This document shows positions 1 through 5,972 of a stretch of 8,734 nucleotides of DNA, in pieces (within the stretch, counting starts at the first letter, position 1; the number at the start of each line of letters is the position of its first letter). The notes under the pieces are model-generated. The model was not told where the DNA came from and did not search any database. It saw only the letters and a program-made list of their open reading frames with translations. Origin of the DNA: an uncultured Fusobacterium sp. (lineage in GTDB: Bacteria; Fusobacteriota; Fusobacteriia; Fusobacteriales; Fusobacteriaceae); assembly GCA_900542625.1 (NCBI GenBank), contig UQOH01000081.1, positions 1-8,734 on the forward strand, given 5' to 3'. Position numbers and translations under genes: made by a program.

Positions 1-64
1 GCTTATCAAGAAGAATTTCATAACAATTACCCTTTGTATCCGTAATCTTTTTGGGTAACATCAT
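1..64 (-). CDS. Possible 5' end of a gene cut by the window edge
   Basis: On the minus strand an open frame starts with two adjacent ATGs (first bases at 64 and 61) and stays open to the edge, reading MMLPKKITDTKGNCYEILLD and one further residue (K). An in-frame TAG lies just upstream, so the protein cannot start earlier on an ATG. In favour: a good minus-strand promoter lies at 116-144 and an inverted repeat sits between it and the start. Against: only about 21 codons are visible, and there is no GGAGG ahead of the start, unlike the other genes here. The product is not recognised. It may be noncoding. Confidence 0.3.
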   Translation of the reverse strand, partial: MMLPKKITDTKGNCYEILLDK

Positions 65-91
65 AGCGTTTTTATTCTATATACTGTTTCC

Positions 92-107
92 GTAACAGGT
101 ATGTTAC
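92..107. promoter_or_regulatory. Inverted repeat, possible operator of the edge gene
   Basis: GTAACA (92-97) and TGTTAC (102-107) form a perfect 6-bp-arm inverted repeat with a 4-base spacer. It lies just downstream of the predicted minus-strand start point, where a bound repressor would block transcription. A third GTAACA occurs at 55-60, next to the putative start codon. A second overlapping pairing exists (CTGTT 84-88 with AACAG 94-98), so an RNA hairpin is an alternative explanation. Confidence 0.35.
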
Positions 108-115
108 TCAAATAC

Positions 116-144
116 ATTATACATAATTTTAAATTATTTGTAAA
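116..144 (-). promoter_or_regulatory. Minus-strand promoter toward the left edge
   Basis: On the minus strand TTTACA (144-139) and TATAAT (121-116) are separated by exactly 17 bases. Transcription would start near 109 and head toward the ATG at 64/61. It is divergent from the toxin-antitoxin promoter, whose -35 begins 20 bases away. Confidence 0.5.
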
Positions 145-164
145 TAAAAAGCAACGAAAATAAA

Positions 165-193
165 TTGACTTCCTTTTTAAAATGTATTACAAT
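165..193 (+). promoter_or_regulatory. Promoter of the toxin-antitoxin operon
   Basis: TTGACT (165-170) and TACAAT (188-193) are separated by 17 bases, close to the sigma-70-type consensus. The predicted start near 200 leaves a leader of about 20 bases before the antitoxin ATG at 221. The -10 box lies entirely within the inverted repeat at 182-203. Confidence 0.8.
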
Positions 194-203
194 AGTAATA
201 CAT
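182..203. promoter_or_regulatory. Perfect inverted repeat over the -10 box, likely autorepression operator
   Basis: The arms ATGTATTAC (182-190) and GTAATACAT (195-203) are exact reverse complements around the 4-base spacer AATA. The repeat covers the -10 box and the predicted start point. The first gene of the operon encodes a ribbon-helix-helix-like antitoxin, a class that usually represses its own operon from such palindromes. Binding by this protein is inferred, not shown. Confidence 0.7.
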
Positions 204-220
204 GAAAGGAGGAGATGAAA

Positions 221-463
221 ATGCCTGTTATATCTTTAAGATTAAATGAAAAAGAAGAGAAATTATTAAAAGAAGTTTCTGAATTTGAAGGTCTTGGAAT
301 TTCAAGCTATATAAAAAAAATACTTTTTGAAAAACTCGAAGATGAATATGATATAAAACTGGCTGATGCTGCTTATAAAAATCATATAGCTGCCGGCATG
401 AAAACAACTTCATTTGATGATTTAGTAAAAGAGTTAGGATTTGATGAAACAGATGAGTTATAA
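221..463 (+). CDS. Type II antitoxin, RelB-like ribbon-helix-helix protein
   Basis: This 80-residue antitoxin should neutralise the RelE-like toxin encoded immediately downstream and repress the shared promoter. Residues 2-45 (PVISLRLNEKEEKLL and following helices, with the ISSYIKK turn) fit the short beta-strand plus two helices of ribbon-helix-helix DNA-binding domains. The acidic tail (about 46-80, with FDDLVKELGF) resembles the toxin-binding end of RelB-family antitoxins. The start was set at 221 rather than the in-frame ATG at 215 because AGGAGG at 207-212 is 8 bases from 221 but only 2 from 215. The 3' end overlaps the toxin gene by 11 bases. Family assignment comes from pattern and gene order; the exact subfamily is uncertain. 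Confidence 0.85.
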   Translation: MPVISLRLNEKEEKLLKEVSEFEGLGISSYIKKILFEKLEDEYDIKLADAAYKNHIAAGMKTTSFDDLVKELGFDETDEL

Positions 464-719
464 AGTTGAATTTTCAGAGCAAGGAAAGAAAGATTTAAAA
501 AAATTAGATACTTCTGTACAAAAATTAATTTTAAAATGGATAAAAAAGAACTTGGTAGGTTGTGAAAATCCAAGAATCCATGGAAAAGCATTGGTTGGAA
601 ATTTAAAAGGCTACTGGAGATACAGAGTAGGCAATTATAGAGTACTATGTGATATAGAAGATGAAAAAATTATAATACTTGTACTTGAAATAGGGCATAG
701 AAGTGAAATTTATAAATAA
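453..719 (+). CDS. relE: RelE/ParE-family toxin
   Basis: This 88-residue protein is a RelE-type toxin; RelE proteins classically cleave mRNA in the ribosomal A site. The N-terminal strand and helices (SYKVEFSEQGKKDLKKL) and the block WRYRVGNYRVLCDI (55-68) followed by IGHRSEIYK (80-88) are typical. Basic residues Arg56, Arg58, Arg63 and Arg83, and the C-terminal Tyr87, sit where RelE proteins keep RNA-contacting or catalytic residues, so the toxin looks intact. The start is ambiguous: ATG 453 gives the usual MSYKVEF start, but ATG 444 (four residues longer) and TTG 441 are in frame. AGGA at 436-439 is 4 bases from 444 and 13 from 453. All starts lie inside the antitoxin gene, so translation is probably coupled. 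An mRNA-cleaving role is inferred; gyrase-targeting ParE toxins share the fold. Confidence 0.87.
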   Translation: MSYKVEFSEQGKKDLKKLDTSVQKLILKWIKKNLVGCENPRIHGKALVGNLKGYWRYRVGNYRVLCDIEDEKIIILVLEIGHRSEIYK

Positions 720-781
720 ACCTTATCAATTGAAAAAACAGATTTTATTTCAAAGAATTCTCTTAAAATATATATTTTTCT

Positions 782-822
782 AAAAAAAATAAGCCGTTCT
801 ATAAAAGAACGGCTTTATTATT
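782..822. terminator. Bidirectional terminator between the toxin gene and tRNA-Leu
   Basis: AAGCCGTTCT (791-800) pairs perfectly with AGAACGGCTT (806-815) around the loop ATAAA. To the left is a run of eight A (782-789), which is a T tract for minus-strand transcripts leaving the tRNA gene. To the right is TATTATTTT, a weaker T-rich tail for plus-strand transcripts from the toxin-antitoxin operon. It should work best for the tRNA. Confidence 0.85.
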
Positions 823-846
823 TTCCAAAAAGAATACCAGTTTTAA

Positions 847-933
847 TGGTGCCCAAAGCGGGACTTGAACCCGCAATCTCCGAGGAGAAACGGATTTTGA
901 GTCCGTCGCGTCTACCAATTCCACCATTCGGGC
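847..933 (-). tRNA. tRNA-Leu (anticodon CAA)
   Basis: Read on the minus strand, the gene begins GCCCGAA, which pairs with TTTGGGC before the discriminator A (one G-T wobble). CCA is encoded (complement at 847-849). The D arm contains TGGTAGACGC. The anticodon stem ACGGA/TCCGT encloses the loop CTCAAAA, giving anticodon CAA, which reads UUG leucine codons. The long variable arm (TCTCC/GGAGA) is the class II hallmark of tRNA-Leu. The T arm shows GCGGGTTCAAGTCCCGC. All arms pair, so it looks functional. It is transcribed alone from its own promoter into the terminator at 791-815. Confidence 0.97.
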
Positions 934-948
934 ACATTGCACTTAATT

Positions 949-977
949 ATAATATCTCATTTTTACATCTTTGTCAA
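949..977 (-). promoter_or_regulatory. Promoter of tRNA-Leu
   Basis: On the minus strand a perfect TTGACA (977-972) is followed after 17 bases by TATTAT (954-949). An overlapping TATAAT (951-946) would have a 20-base spacer and is less likely. The predicted start near 942 leaves a leader of about 8 bases before the mature tRNA 5' end at 933. Confidence 0.8.
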
Positions 978-1006
978 TAATTTTATTTCAAAAAAACAAT
1001 TTAATT

Positions 1007-1035
1007 TTGTTTCTTAACTTAAATTATAGTATAAT
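1007..1035 (+). promoter_or_regulatory. Candidate promoter of the alanyl-tRNA editing gene
   Basis: A perfect TATAAT (1030-1035) has a weak -35 candidate, TTGTTT (1007-1012), 17 bases upstream. The predicted start near 1042 gives a leader of about 33 bases. It is divergent from the tRNA-Leu promoter. Confidence 0.5.
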
Positions 1036-1074
1036 ATATGTTGAGAATATTTTTGTTGACGGAGGCGTATGCAA

Positions 1075-2199
1075 ATGCTTATAACTATTAAAAACTGTGA
1101 AAAAGCTAAAAACGGTTATGCTGTTGAAGCTGAATATAATGATCCTTCTGCTGTAAAAATATACCCTGACGGTAAGGGAGGACAGCTGGGAGACAGAGGA
1201 ACAATAAACAATATTGAAATATTAGAGGTAAAAGAGGATAAAATTATCCTTGCTGAGGAAATACAGCCGGGAGAATATGAGTACTCTCTTGATATGAAAA
1301 GAAGAGAGGATATTGCCCTTCAACACACAGCAGAACATCTTTTATCAGGAATTTTCTTAAAAGATTATAATCTTAACAATGTAGGATACAGAATGGGTGA
1401 AGAAGTATCAACATGTGATATTGACTGCGATAATATTTCAGAAGAGATGATTAACGAAATTGCAGAAAAAATGAATAAGGCTGTTGCAGAGGGAGCTGAA
1501 GTCACTGAAAGACTTGTTTCACACCAAGAGGCTGCTGAGCTTGATTTAAGAAAAAAACTAAGCCCTAAAATTACAGGAGATATCAGAATTGTTGAAATAA
1601 AAGGATATGACCTATGTGCTTGTGCAGGTTTCCATCTGAAAAATATTAAAGATATCAGAATTTTTAAATTTGTATCTCACGAAAGAATAAAAGGAAAATA
1701 CACAAGAGTAAACTTTATTGCAGGAGACAGAGCTGTTGCAGATTACAACAGAAAAGCTGAAATCACTAGAGATTTAAACCATAAATTCAGCTGCCGTGAT
1801 TATGAGATTATAGAAAAAGTTGAAAATTATCAGAAAGAGCACGAAAATTTAAAAAGAAATTATGTAAATATGCTGCAGAAATATGCTGAAATTTTGGGAG
1901 CATCTCTTGTAAATGAGGCTGTAGAGATAAATTCACACAAAGTTGTCGTTTATGAAGGTGAAAAAGATTTAATAGACAGCTTAAGAAAATATTTTACAAA
2001 TAAAGATATTACTTTTATTGGAATTGCTGAAGATACTGCCTTTTTATCAAGCACAAGCATTAACTGTGCAAATCTTATAAAAGAGGCTGTGGCTCTTGAT
2101 AACGGTTTAAAAGGCGGAGGAGGTCCAAAGCAGGGAAACATAAAAGGAAAAACATCAAAAGAGATTATGCTTAAAGCAGTAAGAAATATTACCAAATAA
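1075..2199 (+). CDS. alaX: AlaX-type alanyl-tRNA editing protein with DHHA1 domain
   Basis: This 374-residue protein should hydrolyse mischarged tRNA-Ala (Ser- or Gly-tRNA-Ala) in trans, like the editing half of alanyl-tRNA synthetase. An N-terminal barrel-like part (about 1-75) is followed by the editing core. The zinc site is complete: HTAEH (His84, His88) and CAGFH (Cys183, His187), matching HxxxH and CxxxH of AlaRS editing domains. A charged, coiled-coil-like stretch (about 230-270) leads to a DHHA1 domain ending in a glycine-rich GLKGGGGPKQGNIKG (about 344-358). This architecture fits the long AlaX class. ATG 1075 is preferred over ATG 1069 because GGAGG at 1061-1065 is 9 bases from 1075 but only 3 from 1069. 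No clear terminator follows, so readthrough into rlmN is possible. The exact mischarged substrate is not visible from sequence. Confidence 0.9.
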   Translation: MLITIKNCEKAKNGYAVEAEYNDPSAVKIYPDGKGGQLGDRGTINNIEILEVKEDKIILAEEIQPGEYEYSLDMKRREDIALQHTAEHLLSGIFLKDYNLNNVGYRMGEEVSTCDIDCDNISEEMINEIAEKMNKAVAEGAEVTERLVSHQEAAELDLRKKLSPKITGDIRIVEIKGYDLCACAGFHLKNIKDIRIFKFVSHERIKGKYTRVNFIAGDRAVADYNRKAEITRDLNHKFSCRDYEIIEKVENYQKEHENLKRNYVNMLQKYAEILGASLVNEAVEINSHKVVVYEGEKDLIDSLRKYFTNKDITFIGIAEDTAFLSSTSINCANLIKEAVALDNGLKGGGGPKQGNIKGKTSKEIMLKAVRNITK

Positions 2200-2202
2200 T
2201 CT

Positions 2203-2231
2203 TTGTGTTTTTTCAAAAAAACTGTTATAAT
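2203..2231 (+). promoter_or_regulatory. Extended -10 promoter ahead of rlmN
   Basis: TATAAT (2226-2231) is preceded by TG one base upstream (2223-2224), making an extended -10 element. A partial -35, TTGTGT (2203-2208), lies 17 bases upstream. It begins 3 bases after the preceding stop codon and gives a leader of about 25 bases, so rlmN and the PBP gene can be transcribed independently of the editing gene. Confidence 0.6.
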
Positions 2232-2263
2232 ATGTCTTAAACTTTAAAATATACGGAGGAAAA

Positions 2264-3313
2264 ATGGAAGAATTTAAATTAAATTTATTAAACCTTGATG
2301 AAAAGGAAATAACAGAATATATCCTTTCTCTTGGAATGAAAAAATTCTATGGAAAACAGATTTTCAACTGGCTTCATGGAAAATTAATCAGAAATATAAA
2401 TGATATGTCAAATATATCATTAAAAGATAGAGAAATGTTAGACAACAACAGCTATATCCCTCTTCTTAACCTTATGAACCACAAAGTATCAAAAATAGAC
2501 GGAACTGAAAAATTCCTTTTCAAATTAGAAGACGGAAACACTATCGAAACAGTTCTTTTAAAACATAAAACAAGAAATACTCTTTGTGTTTCAACACAAG
2601 TAGGATGTCCTGTAAAATGTGCTTTCTGTGCAACTGGTGCTTCTGGATTTGAAAGAAACCTTGATGTACACGAAATAATCAATCAGGTTTATACTATCGA
2701 AAGAAGATTAAGAAACAAAGATGAATCTGTAAACAACATAGTTTTTATGGGAATGGGAGAACCTTTATTAAACATCAATAACTTAATGAAAGCAATAGTT
2801 CTTTTATCACATGAAAACGGACTAAATATCTCTAAAAGAAAAATAACAATCTCTACATCTGGAATTGTTCCGGGAATTGAAAGACTTCTTGAAGAGAAAC
2901 TTCCTGTTGAACTTGCAGTATCTCTTCACGCTGTATTCAACGACAAAAGAGATCAGCTTATTCCTATAAACAAAAGATTCCCGTTAGAAGATCTGTTTAC
3001 AGTATTAAAAGAATATCAAAGAATTACAAACCGTAGAATTACATTTGAATATATCTTAATAAAAGAATTTAACGTATCTGACAACGACGCAAACACATTG
3101 GCAGATTTCATGCATGAATTTGACCATACACTAAATCTTATCCCTTACAACCCTGTTGTTGAGAACGATTTTGAAAGACCTAGTCAAAAGAAAATCGATA
3201 AATTCTACAGCATTCTTAAAAACGACAGAAAAGTTAATGTTGTTATAAGAGGGGAAAAAGGAACAGATATAGACGGTGCATGCGGTCAGCTTAGACAAAG
3301 AAATGCAAAATAA
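2264..3313 (+). CDS. rlmN: Dual-specificity 23S rRNA/tRNA adenine-C2 methyltransferase RlmN
   Basis: This 349-residue radical SAM enzyme methylates C2 of adenine 2503 in 23S rRNA and adenine 37 in some tRNAs, using a methyl-cysteine intermediate. The iron-sulfur motif CPVKCAFC supplies Cys115, Cys119 and Cys122. Cys340 in GACGQLRQ matches the methyl-carrying cysteine, and Cys108 (NTLCVS) lies seven residues before the cluster motif, as the second catalytic cysteine does in the E. coli enzyme. GMGEP (163-167) is the SAM-binding motif. The N-terminal helical RNA-binding part (about 1-90) is present, so the protein looks full length and active. GGAGG (2255-2259) is 4 bases ahead of the ATG. Cys108 together with Cys340 identifies the RlmN/Cfr group; the N-terminal part and the housekeeping context favour RlmN over Cfr. 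Confidence 0.96.
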   Translation: MEEFKLNLLNLDEKEITEYILSLGMKKFYGKQIFNWLHGKLIRNINDMSNISLKDREMLDNNSYIPLLNLMNHKVSKIDGTEKFLFKLEDGNTIETVLLKHKTRNTLCVSTQVGCPVKCAFCATGASGFERNLDVHEIINQVYTIERRLRNKDESVNNIVFMGMGEPLLNINNLMKAIVLLSHENGLNISKRKITISTSGIVPGIERLLEEKLPVELAVSLHAVFNDKRDQLIPINKRFPLEDLFTVLKEYQRITNRRITFEYILIKEFNVSDNDANTLADFMHEFDHTLNLIPYNPVVENDFERPSQKKIDKFYSILKNDRKVNVVIRGEKGTDIDGACGQLRQRNAK

Positions 3314-3341
3314 TAATTAGTACTAAAATATGGAGATTAAT

Positions 3342-5390
3342 ATGTGGAAAAAAATATTAAAAATCTTTATTGCTGTTGCTGCTGTTGGAGGAATTATCGG
3401 AGTTATTGCAGTATCTCTTATTTTTAATCACTACAAAAAAGAGATACCAAATATAGCAGAGCTTGTTGAATCATATACTCCTTCTATTCCTACACAGATT
3501 TATGACAGAAACGGTAAAGTAATTGATGTAATATATAAGGAATCCAGAGTTCCCGTAAAATTTGAAGATGTTCCTCAGATTGCAAAAGATGCCTTTTTAT
3601 CAATAGAGGACAGAAGATTTTACAGCCACTACGGAATCGACCCTATCGGGCTTGCAAGAGCTGTTTTTGTAAACCTGACTTCAGGAAGAGCAAGACAGGG
3701 AGCAAGTTCATTTACACAGCAGCTTTCAAGAAATGCTTTCTTATCCCATGAAAGAAAACTTTCAAGAAAGATTAAAGAGGCTATTATAACTATTGAAATA
3801 GAAAAAAGATATACTAAAGATGAAATTTTTGAAAAATATCTTAATGAAATTTATTTTGGTGAAGGAGATTATGGAATAAGAAGTGCTTCTCAGTCTTTAT
3901 TTAAAAAAGAGCCTAAAGAGCTGAATATTCCTGAGGCTGCAATGCTTGCAGGAATGCCTAACAGACCGGGAACTTTCAATCCAAGAAGAAACTTAAGACT
4001 TTCACTTAACAGAACTCATATAGTTCTTGGACAGATGCTGAAATATGAAATGATAACAAAAGAAGAATATGATAAAGCTATGGCTCACAAGTTTGTTCTT
4101 GAGACTGATCTTCCTGAAAATTATGATTTCACATCTGTTGACAAAAATGCAGTAACAATCGTGTATAAAAAAGGTTTTGTTAATAAATCAAAAGTTCCAA
4201 GCTTTACTGACACTGTTCAGGAGCTTCTTGCTCAAAACTTTGATGATGAAACTATTTATAACAGCGGTTTAAAAGTTTATACTACCCTTGATTATGATAT
4301 ACAGAAAGCAGCTGAAGAGGTATTTAACAGCTATGAGCCGTTAGTTAAGGATGAGCTTTTACAAGGTGCTATGTTCACAATGGATTCTACAAACGGACAT
4401 GTAATTTCAATAATCGGAGGAAAGAATTTTCAGCCTGGAAACTTCAACAGAGCTCTTGATGCAAAGCGTCAAATAGGTTCTGCATTTAAGCCTTTCGTTT
4501 ATCTTTCTGCAATTATAGACGGAAAGAGTGAAAATACAATAGTTGAAGACTCAAGAGTAGTTTTTGGAGAGTGGGTTCCTAAAAACGTAGGTACTCTTTA
4601 CAGAAAAAATGCCACTCTTCTTGAGGGACTTGATAAATCTGTAAATATGGTTTCTATAAAACTTTTAAGAGATTTAGGACACAACAAACTTAAAGATACT
4701 ATATCAAAAACAAAAACTAATCTTAACCCGCCAAATGATTTGACAGCTTCACTTGGTTCTCTTGTGGGAACACCTGCTCAGCTTGCAAAAGCTTATGCTG
4801 TTTTCTCTAATGGAGGTTATGCTGTTGAGCCTGTATTTTTATTGGAAGTAAGAGATAAAAATGATAATACTCTATATAAATATACGCCGGCAATAGAAAA
4901 AACATTTGATTCAGAAGATATTGCTCTTACTACAAATCTTTTGATAAGCTCTACAAAAACAGGTACAAGCCGTTCTGCTCAGGTTAAAACAAAATATGGA
5001 AAAACTATTGAACAGGCAGGAAAAACAGGTACAACAAATGATGCAAGAAGTGTGTGGTATGCAGGATTTACTCCTGATCTTGTCACTACAATATATCTTG
5101 GATATGATGATAACTCTAAAATGGGAGATACAACAGGTGGTGCTCTGGTTGCTCCTATCTGGCAGAAATTCTATAAGAAAATCATTGATGAGGGATTATA
5201 TACTCCAAGCAGATTTGAATATATAGACAATCTTGTTGCAAATGGAAAGCTTTATTATCAGGATCTTGATCCTTTCACAGGGCTTATCCGTGATAAAGGA
5301 ACTAAAAAATTCCTTTTGAAAAATGATAAAATCCAGCTTGAAAAACAGGAAAAATACAATCAAAATATAAGAGATATCTTATATAACTAA
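3342..5390 (+). CDS. Class A penicillin-binding protein (PBP1A-like glycosyltransferase/transpeptidase)
   Basis: This 682-residue bifunctional enzyme polymerises and crosslinks peptidoglycan at the outer face of the inner membrane. A basic start (MWKKILK) and one membrane anchor (about 8-28) come first. The GT51 domain shows SIEDRRFYSHYG (catalytic Glu89), GASSFTQQLSRN (about 120-131), RKLSRKIKEA and KYLNEIYFG. The transpeptidase domain has all three penicillin-binding motifs: SAFK (Ser380 nucleophile, Lys383), SVN (433-435) and KTGT (561-564). No motif is missing. The start at 3342 is preferred over ATG 3330 because GGAG at 3332-3335 overlaps the earlier ATG and sits 6 bases from 3342. The gap from rlmN is 28 bases with no terminator, so the two are probably cotranscribed. 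The strong terminator at 5397-5434 follows the stop. Confidence 0.95.
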   Translation: MWKKILKIFIAVAAVGGIIGVIAVSLIFNHYKKEIPNIAELVESYTPSIPTQIYDRNGKVIDVIYKESRVPVKFEDVPQIAKDAFLSIEDRRFYSHYGIDPIGLARAVFVNLTSGRARQGASSFTQQLSRNAFLSHERKLSRKIKEAIITIEIEKRYTKDEIFEKYLNEIYFGEGDYGIRSASQSLFKKEPKELNIPEAAMLAGMPNRPGTFNPRRNLRLSLNRTHIVLGQMLKYEMITKEEYDKAMAHKFVLETDLPENYDFTSVDKNAVTIVYKKGFVNKSKVPSFTDTVQELLAQNFDDETIYNSGLKVYTTLDYDIQKAAEEVFNSYEPLVKDELLQGAMFTMDSTNGHVISIIGGKNFQPGNFNRALDAKRQIGSAFKPFVYLSAIIDGKSENTIVEDSRVVFGEWVPKNVGTLYRKNATLLEGLDKSVNMVSIKLLRDLGHNKLKDTISKTKTNLNPPNDLTASLGSLVGTPAQLAKAYAVFSNGGYAVEPVFLLEVRDKNDNTLYKYTPAIEKTFDSEDIALTTNLLISSTKTGTSRSAQVKTKYGKTIEQAGKTGTTNDARSVWYAGFTPDLVTTIYLGYDDNSKMGDTTGGALVAPIWQKFYKKIIDEGLYTPSRFEYIDNLVANGKLYYQDLDPFTGLIRDKGTKKFLLKNDKIQLEKQEKYNQNIRDILYN

Positions 5391-5396
5391 ATTAAA

Positions 5397-5434
5397 AATA
5401 TCAGCTTGATTTAATAATCAGGCTGATATTTTTT
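5397..5434. terminator. Strong terminator between convergent genes
   Basis: The arms 5397-5411 and 5416-5430 form a 15-bp stem with one T-G wobble around the loop TAAT. The 3' arm runs into TTTTTT (5429-5434), a good tail for the plus-strand PBP transcript. On the minus strand the complement of AAAAA (5394-5398) supplies a T run, so it probably also ends the transcript of the 93-residue gene, whose stop codon lies at 5454-5456. Confidence 0.88.
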
Positions 5435-5453
5435 ATAAAAAGTTTATTTAATT

Positions 5454-5735
5454 TTAGAAATTTATAATTTCTACACTTGCCTCATACCATTTTCCTTCTT
5501 CGTCCTCTCCATATTCAACAAAGAAGTTTACCTGCATATCATCTAAAGTAAAACCAACAGAATTTTCTTCATCTACATTAAAAAATTCTATATTTTTGAA
5601 CTTAGTCTCTTCAAGCTTTGCAGCAACATCTTCCCTGCTTTCTATAAGTTCAACCACATCTTCCGCTATATCATACCCTCTTTTGTTAAACTCTTCTATA
5701 ATTTTCTCCACAGTTTTAAGAAGTTTTTCTGTCAT
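5454..5735 (-). CDS. Small acidic protein of unknown function
   Basis: This 93-residue protein is not recognised. It has no signal peptide or membrane segment, so it is probably cytoplasmic. The N-terminal half is helical and highly charged (TEKLLKTVEKIIEEFNKRGYD, then VELIESREDVAAKLEETK). The C-terminal half looks strand-rich (VGFTLDDMQVNFFVEYG, then KWYEASVEIINF), and Asp/Glu are in clear excess. No catalytic motif or Cys/His metal site is visible. Two adjacent ATGs exist at 5738 and 5735. The downstream one is preferred because GGAGG (5745-5741) is 5 bases from it and only 2 from the first. A possible 43-residue ORF ends 12 bases upstream, so the two may form an operon. The codon pattern and the strong ribosome site support a real gene. 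Confidence 0.8.
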   Translation of the reverse strand: MTEKLLKTVEKIIEEFNKRGYDIAEDVVELIESREDVAAKLEETKFKNIEFFNVDEENSVGFTLDDMQVNFFVEYGEDEEGKWYEASVEIINF

Positions 5736-5747
5736 CATTTCCTCCGG

Positions 5748-5879
5748 TTATATTTTAAAAATTTTAATAAAACTTTTATATTTCTTTACTAAAAACAGGA
5801 CAAATTTTATTTTTTTTACTTCAAAAGGCACTTTTTTTACAGCTCTTGCCATCTGCTCATCAATTTCTTTTTCAGTCAT
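5748..5879 (-). CDS. Possible 43-residue small basic protein
   Basis: An open frame begins with MTEKEIDEQMARAVKKVPFE and ends with a lysine-rich hydrophobic tail (VKKIKFVLFLVKKYKSFIKI, then FKI). The first half is amphipathic. The second could bind a membrane peripherally or form a short basic helix. Its TAA falls immediately before the ribosome site of the 93-residue gene, as expected for an upstream operon partner, and an extended -10 promoter lies ahead. Weak points: the only Shine-Dalgarno candidate, AAGGA (5897-5893), is 13 bases from the ATG, and the AT-rich tail could be open by chance. The product is not recognised. It could instead be leader sequence or a remnant. Confidence 0.42.
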   Translation of the reverse strand: MTEKEIDEQMARAVKKVPFEVKKIKFVLFLVKKYKSFIKIFKI

Positions 5880-5922
5880 AAATCAAACCAGTTCCTTTCT
5901 GAATATATCTGTTTATAATTTA

Positions 5923-5931
5923 ATTATATCA
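5923..5931 (-). promoter_or_regulatory. Extended -10 element ahead of the small minus-strand genes
   Basis: On the minus strand TGATATAAT (5931-5923) is an extended -10 box. No good -35 is seen; the bases at the right distance read TTTTTA. Transcription would start near 5916, leaving about 36 bases before the ATG at 5879. It lies just downstream of the YibE/F stop, so this pair need not depend on readthrough. Confidence 0.45.
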
Positions 5932-5961
5932 AATTTACAAAAAAATAAAAAGTAAATTTAC
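5931..5961. repeat. AT-rich inverted repeat after the YibE/F gene
   Basis: AAATTTAC (5931-5938) and GTAAATTT (5952-5959) are perfect 8-bp inverted arms around a 13-base A-rich loop. The right arm is also part of a 10-base palindrome, GTAAATTTAC (5952-5961). It lies 11 bases past the YibE/F stop on the minus strand and abuts the extended -10. It could be a weak terminator or a protein site; no proper T tract follows on the minus strand. Confidence 0.3.
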
Positions 5962-5972
5962 ACTGGACAGCT

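Noticed and set aside
847..933. tRNA-Leu as an attachment site of an integrated element
   Set aside because: No integrase and no repeat of the tRNA 3' end was seen in the window.
1950..2216. 88-codon minus-strand frame over the DHHA1 domain
   Set aside because: Antisense to well-conserved coding sequence and without a ribosome site.
2208..2220. TTTTTT-c-AAAAAA as a terminator after the editing gene
   Set aside because: A one-base loop and pure A-T arms cannot form a stable terminator hairpin; the bases lie in the -35/-10 spacer of the rlmN promoter.
4996..5226. 76-codon plus-strand frame inside the PBP gene
   Set aside because: It lies in another frame across the conserved KTGT region of the transpeptidase domain and is a shadow.
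5596..5955. 119-codon plus-strand open frame over the 93-residue gene and small ORF
   Set aside because: It is serine/phenylalanine-rich low-complexity translation antisense to a better gene and has no ribosome site.
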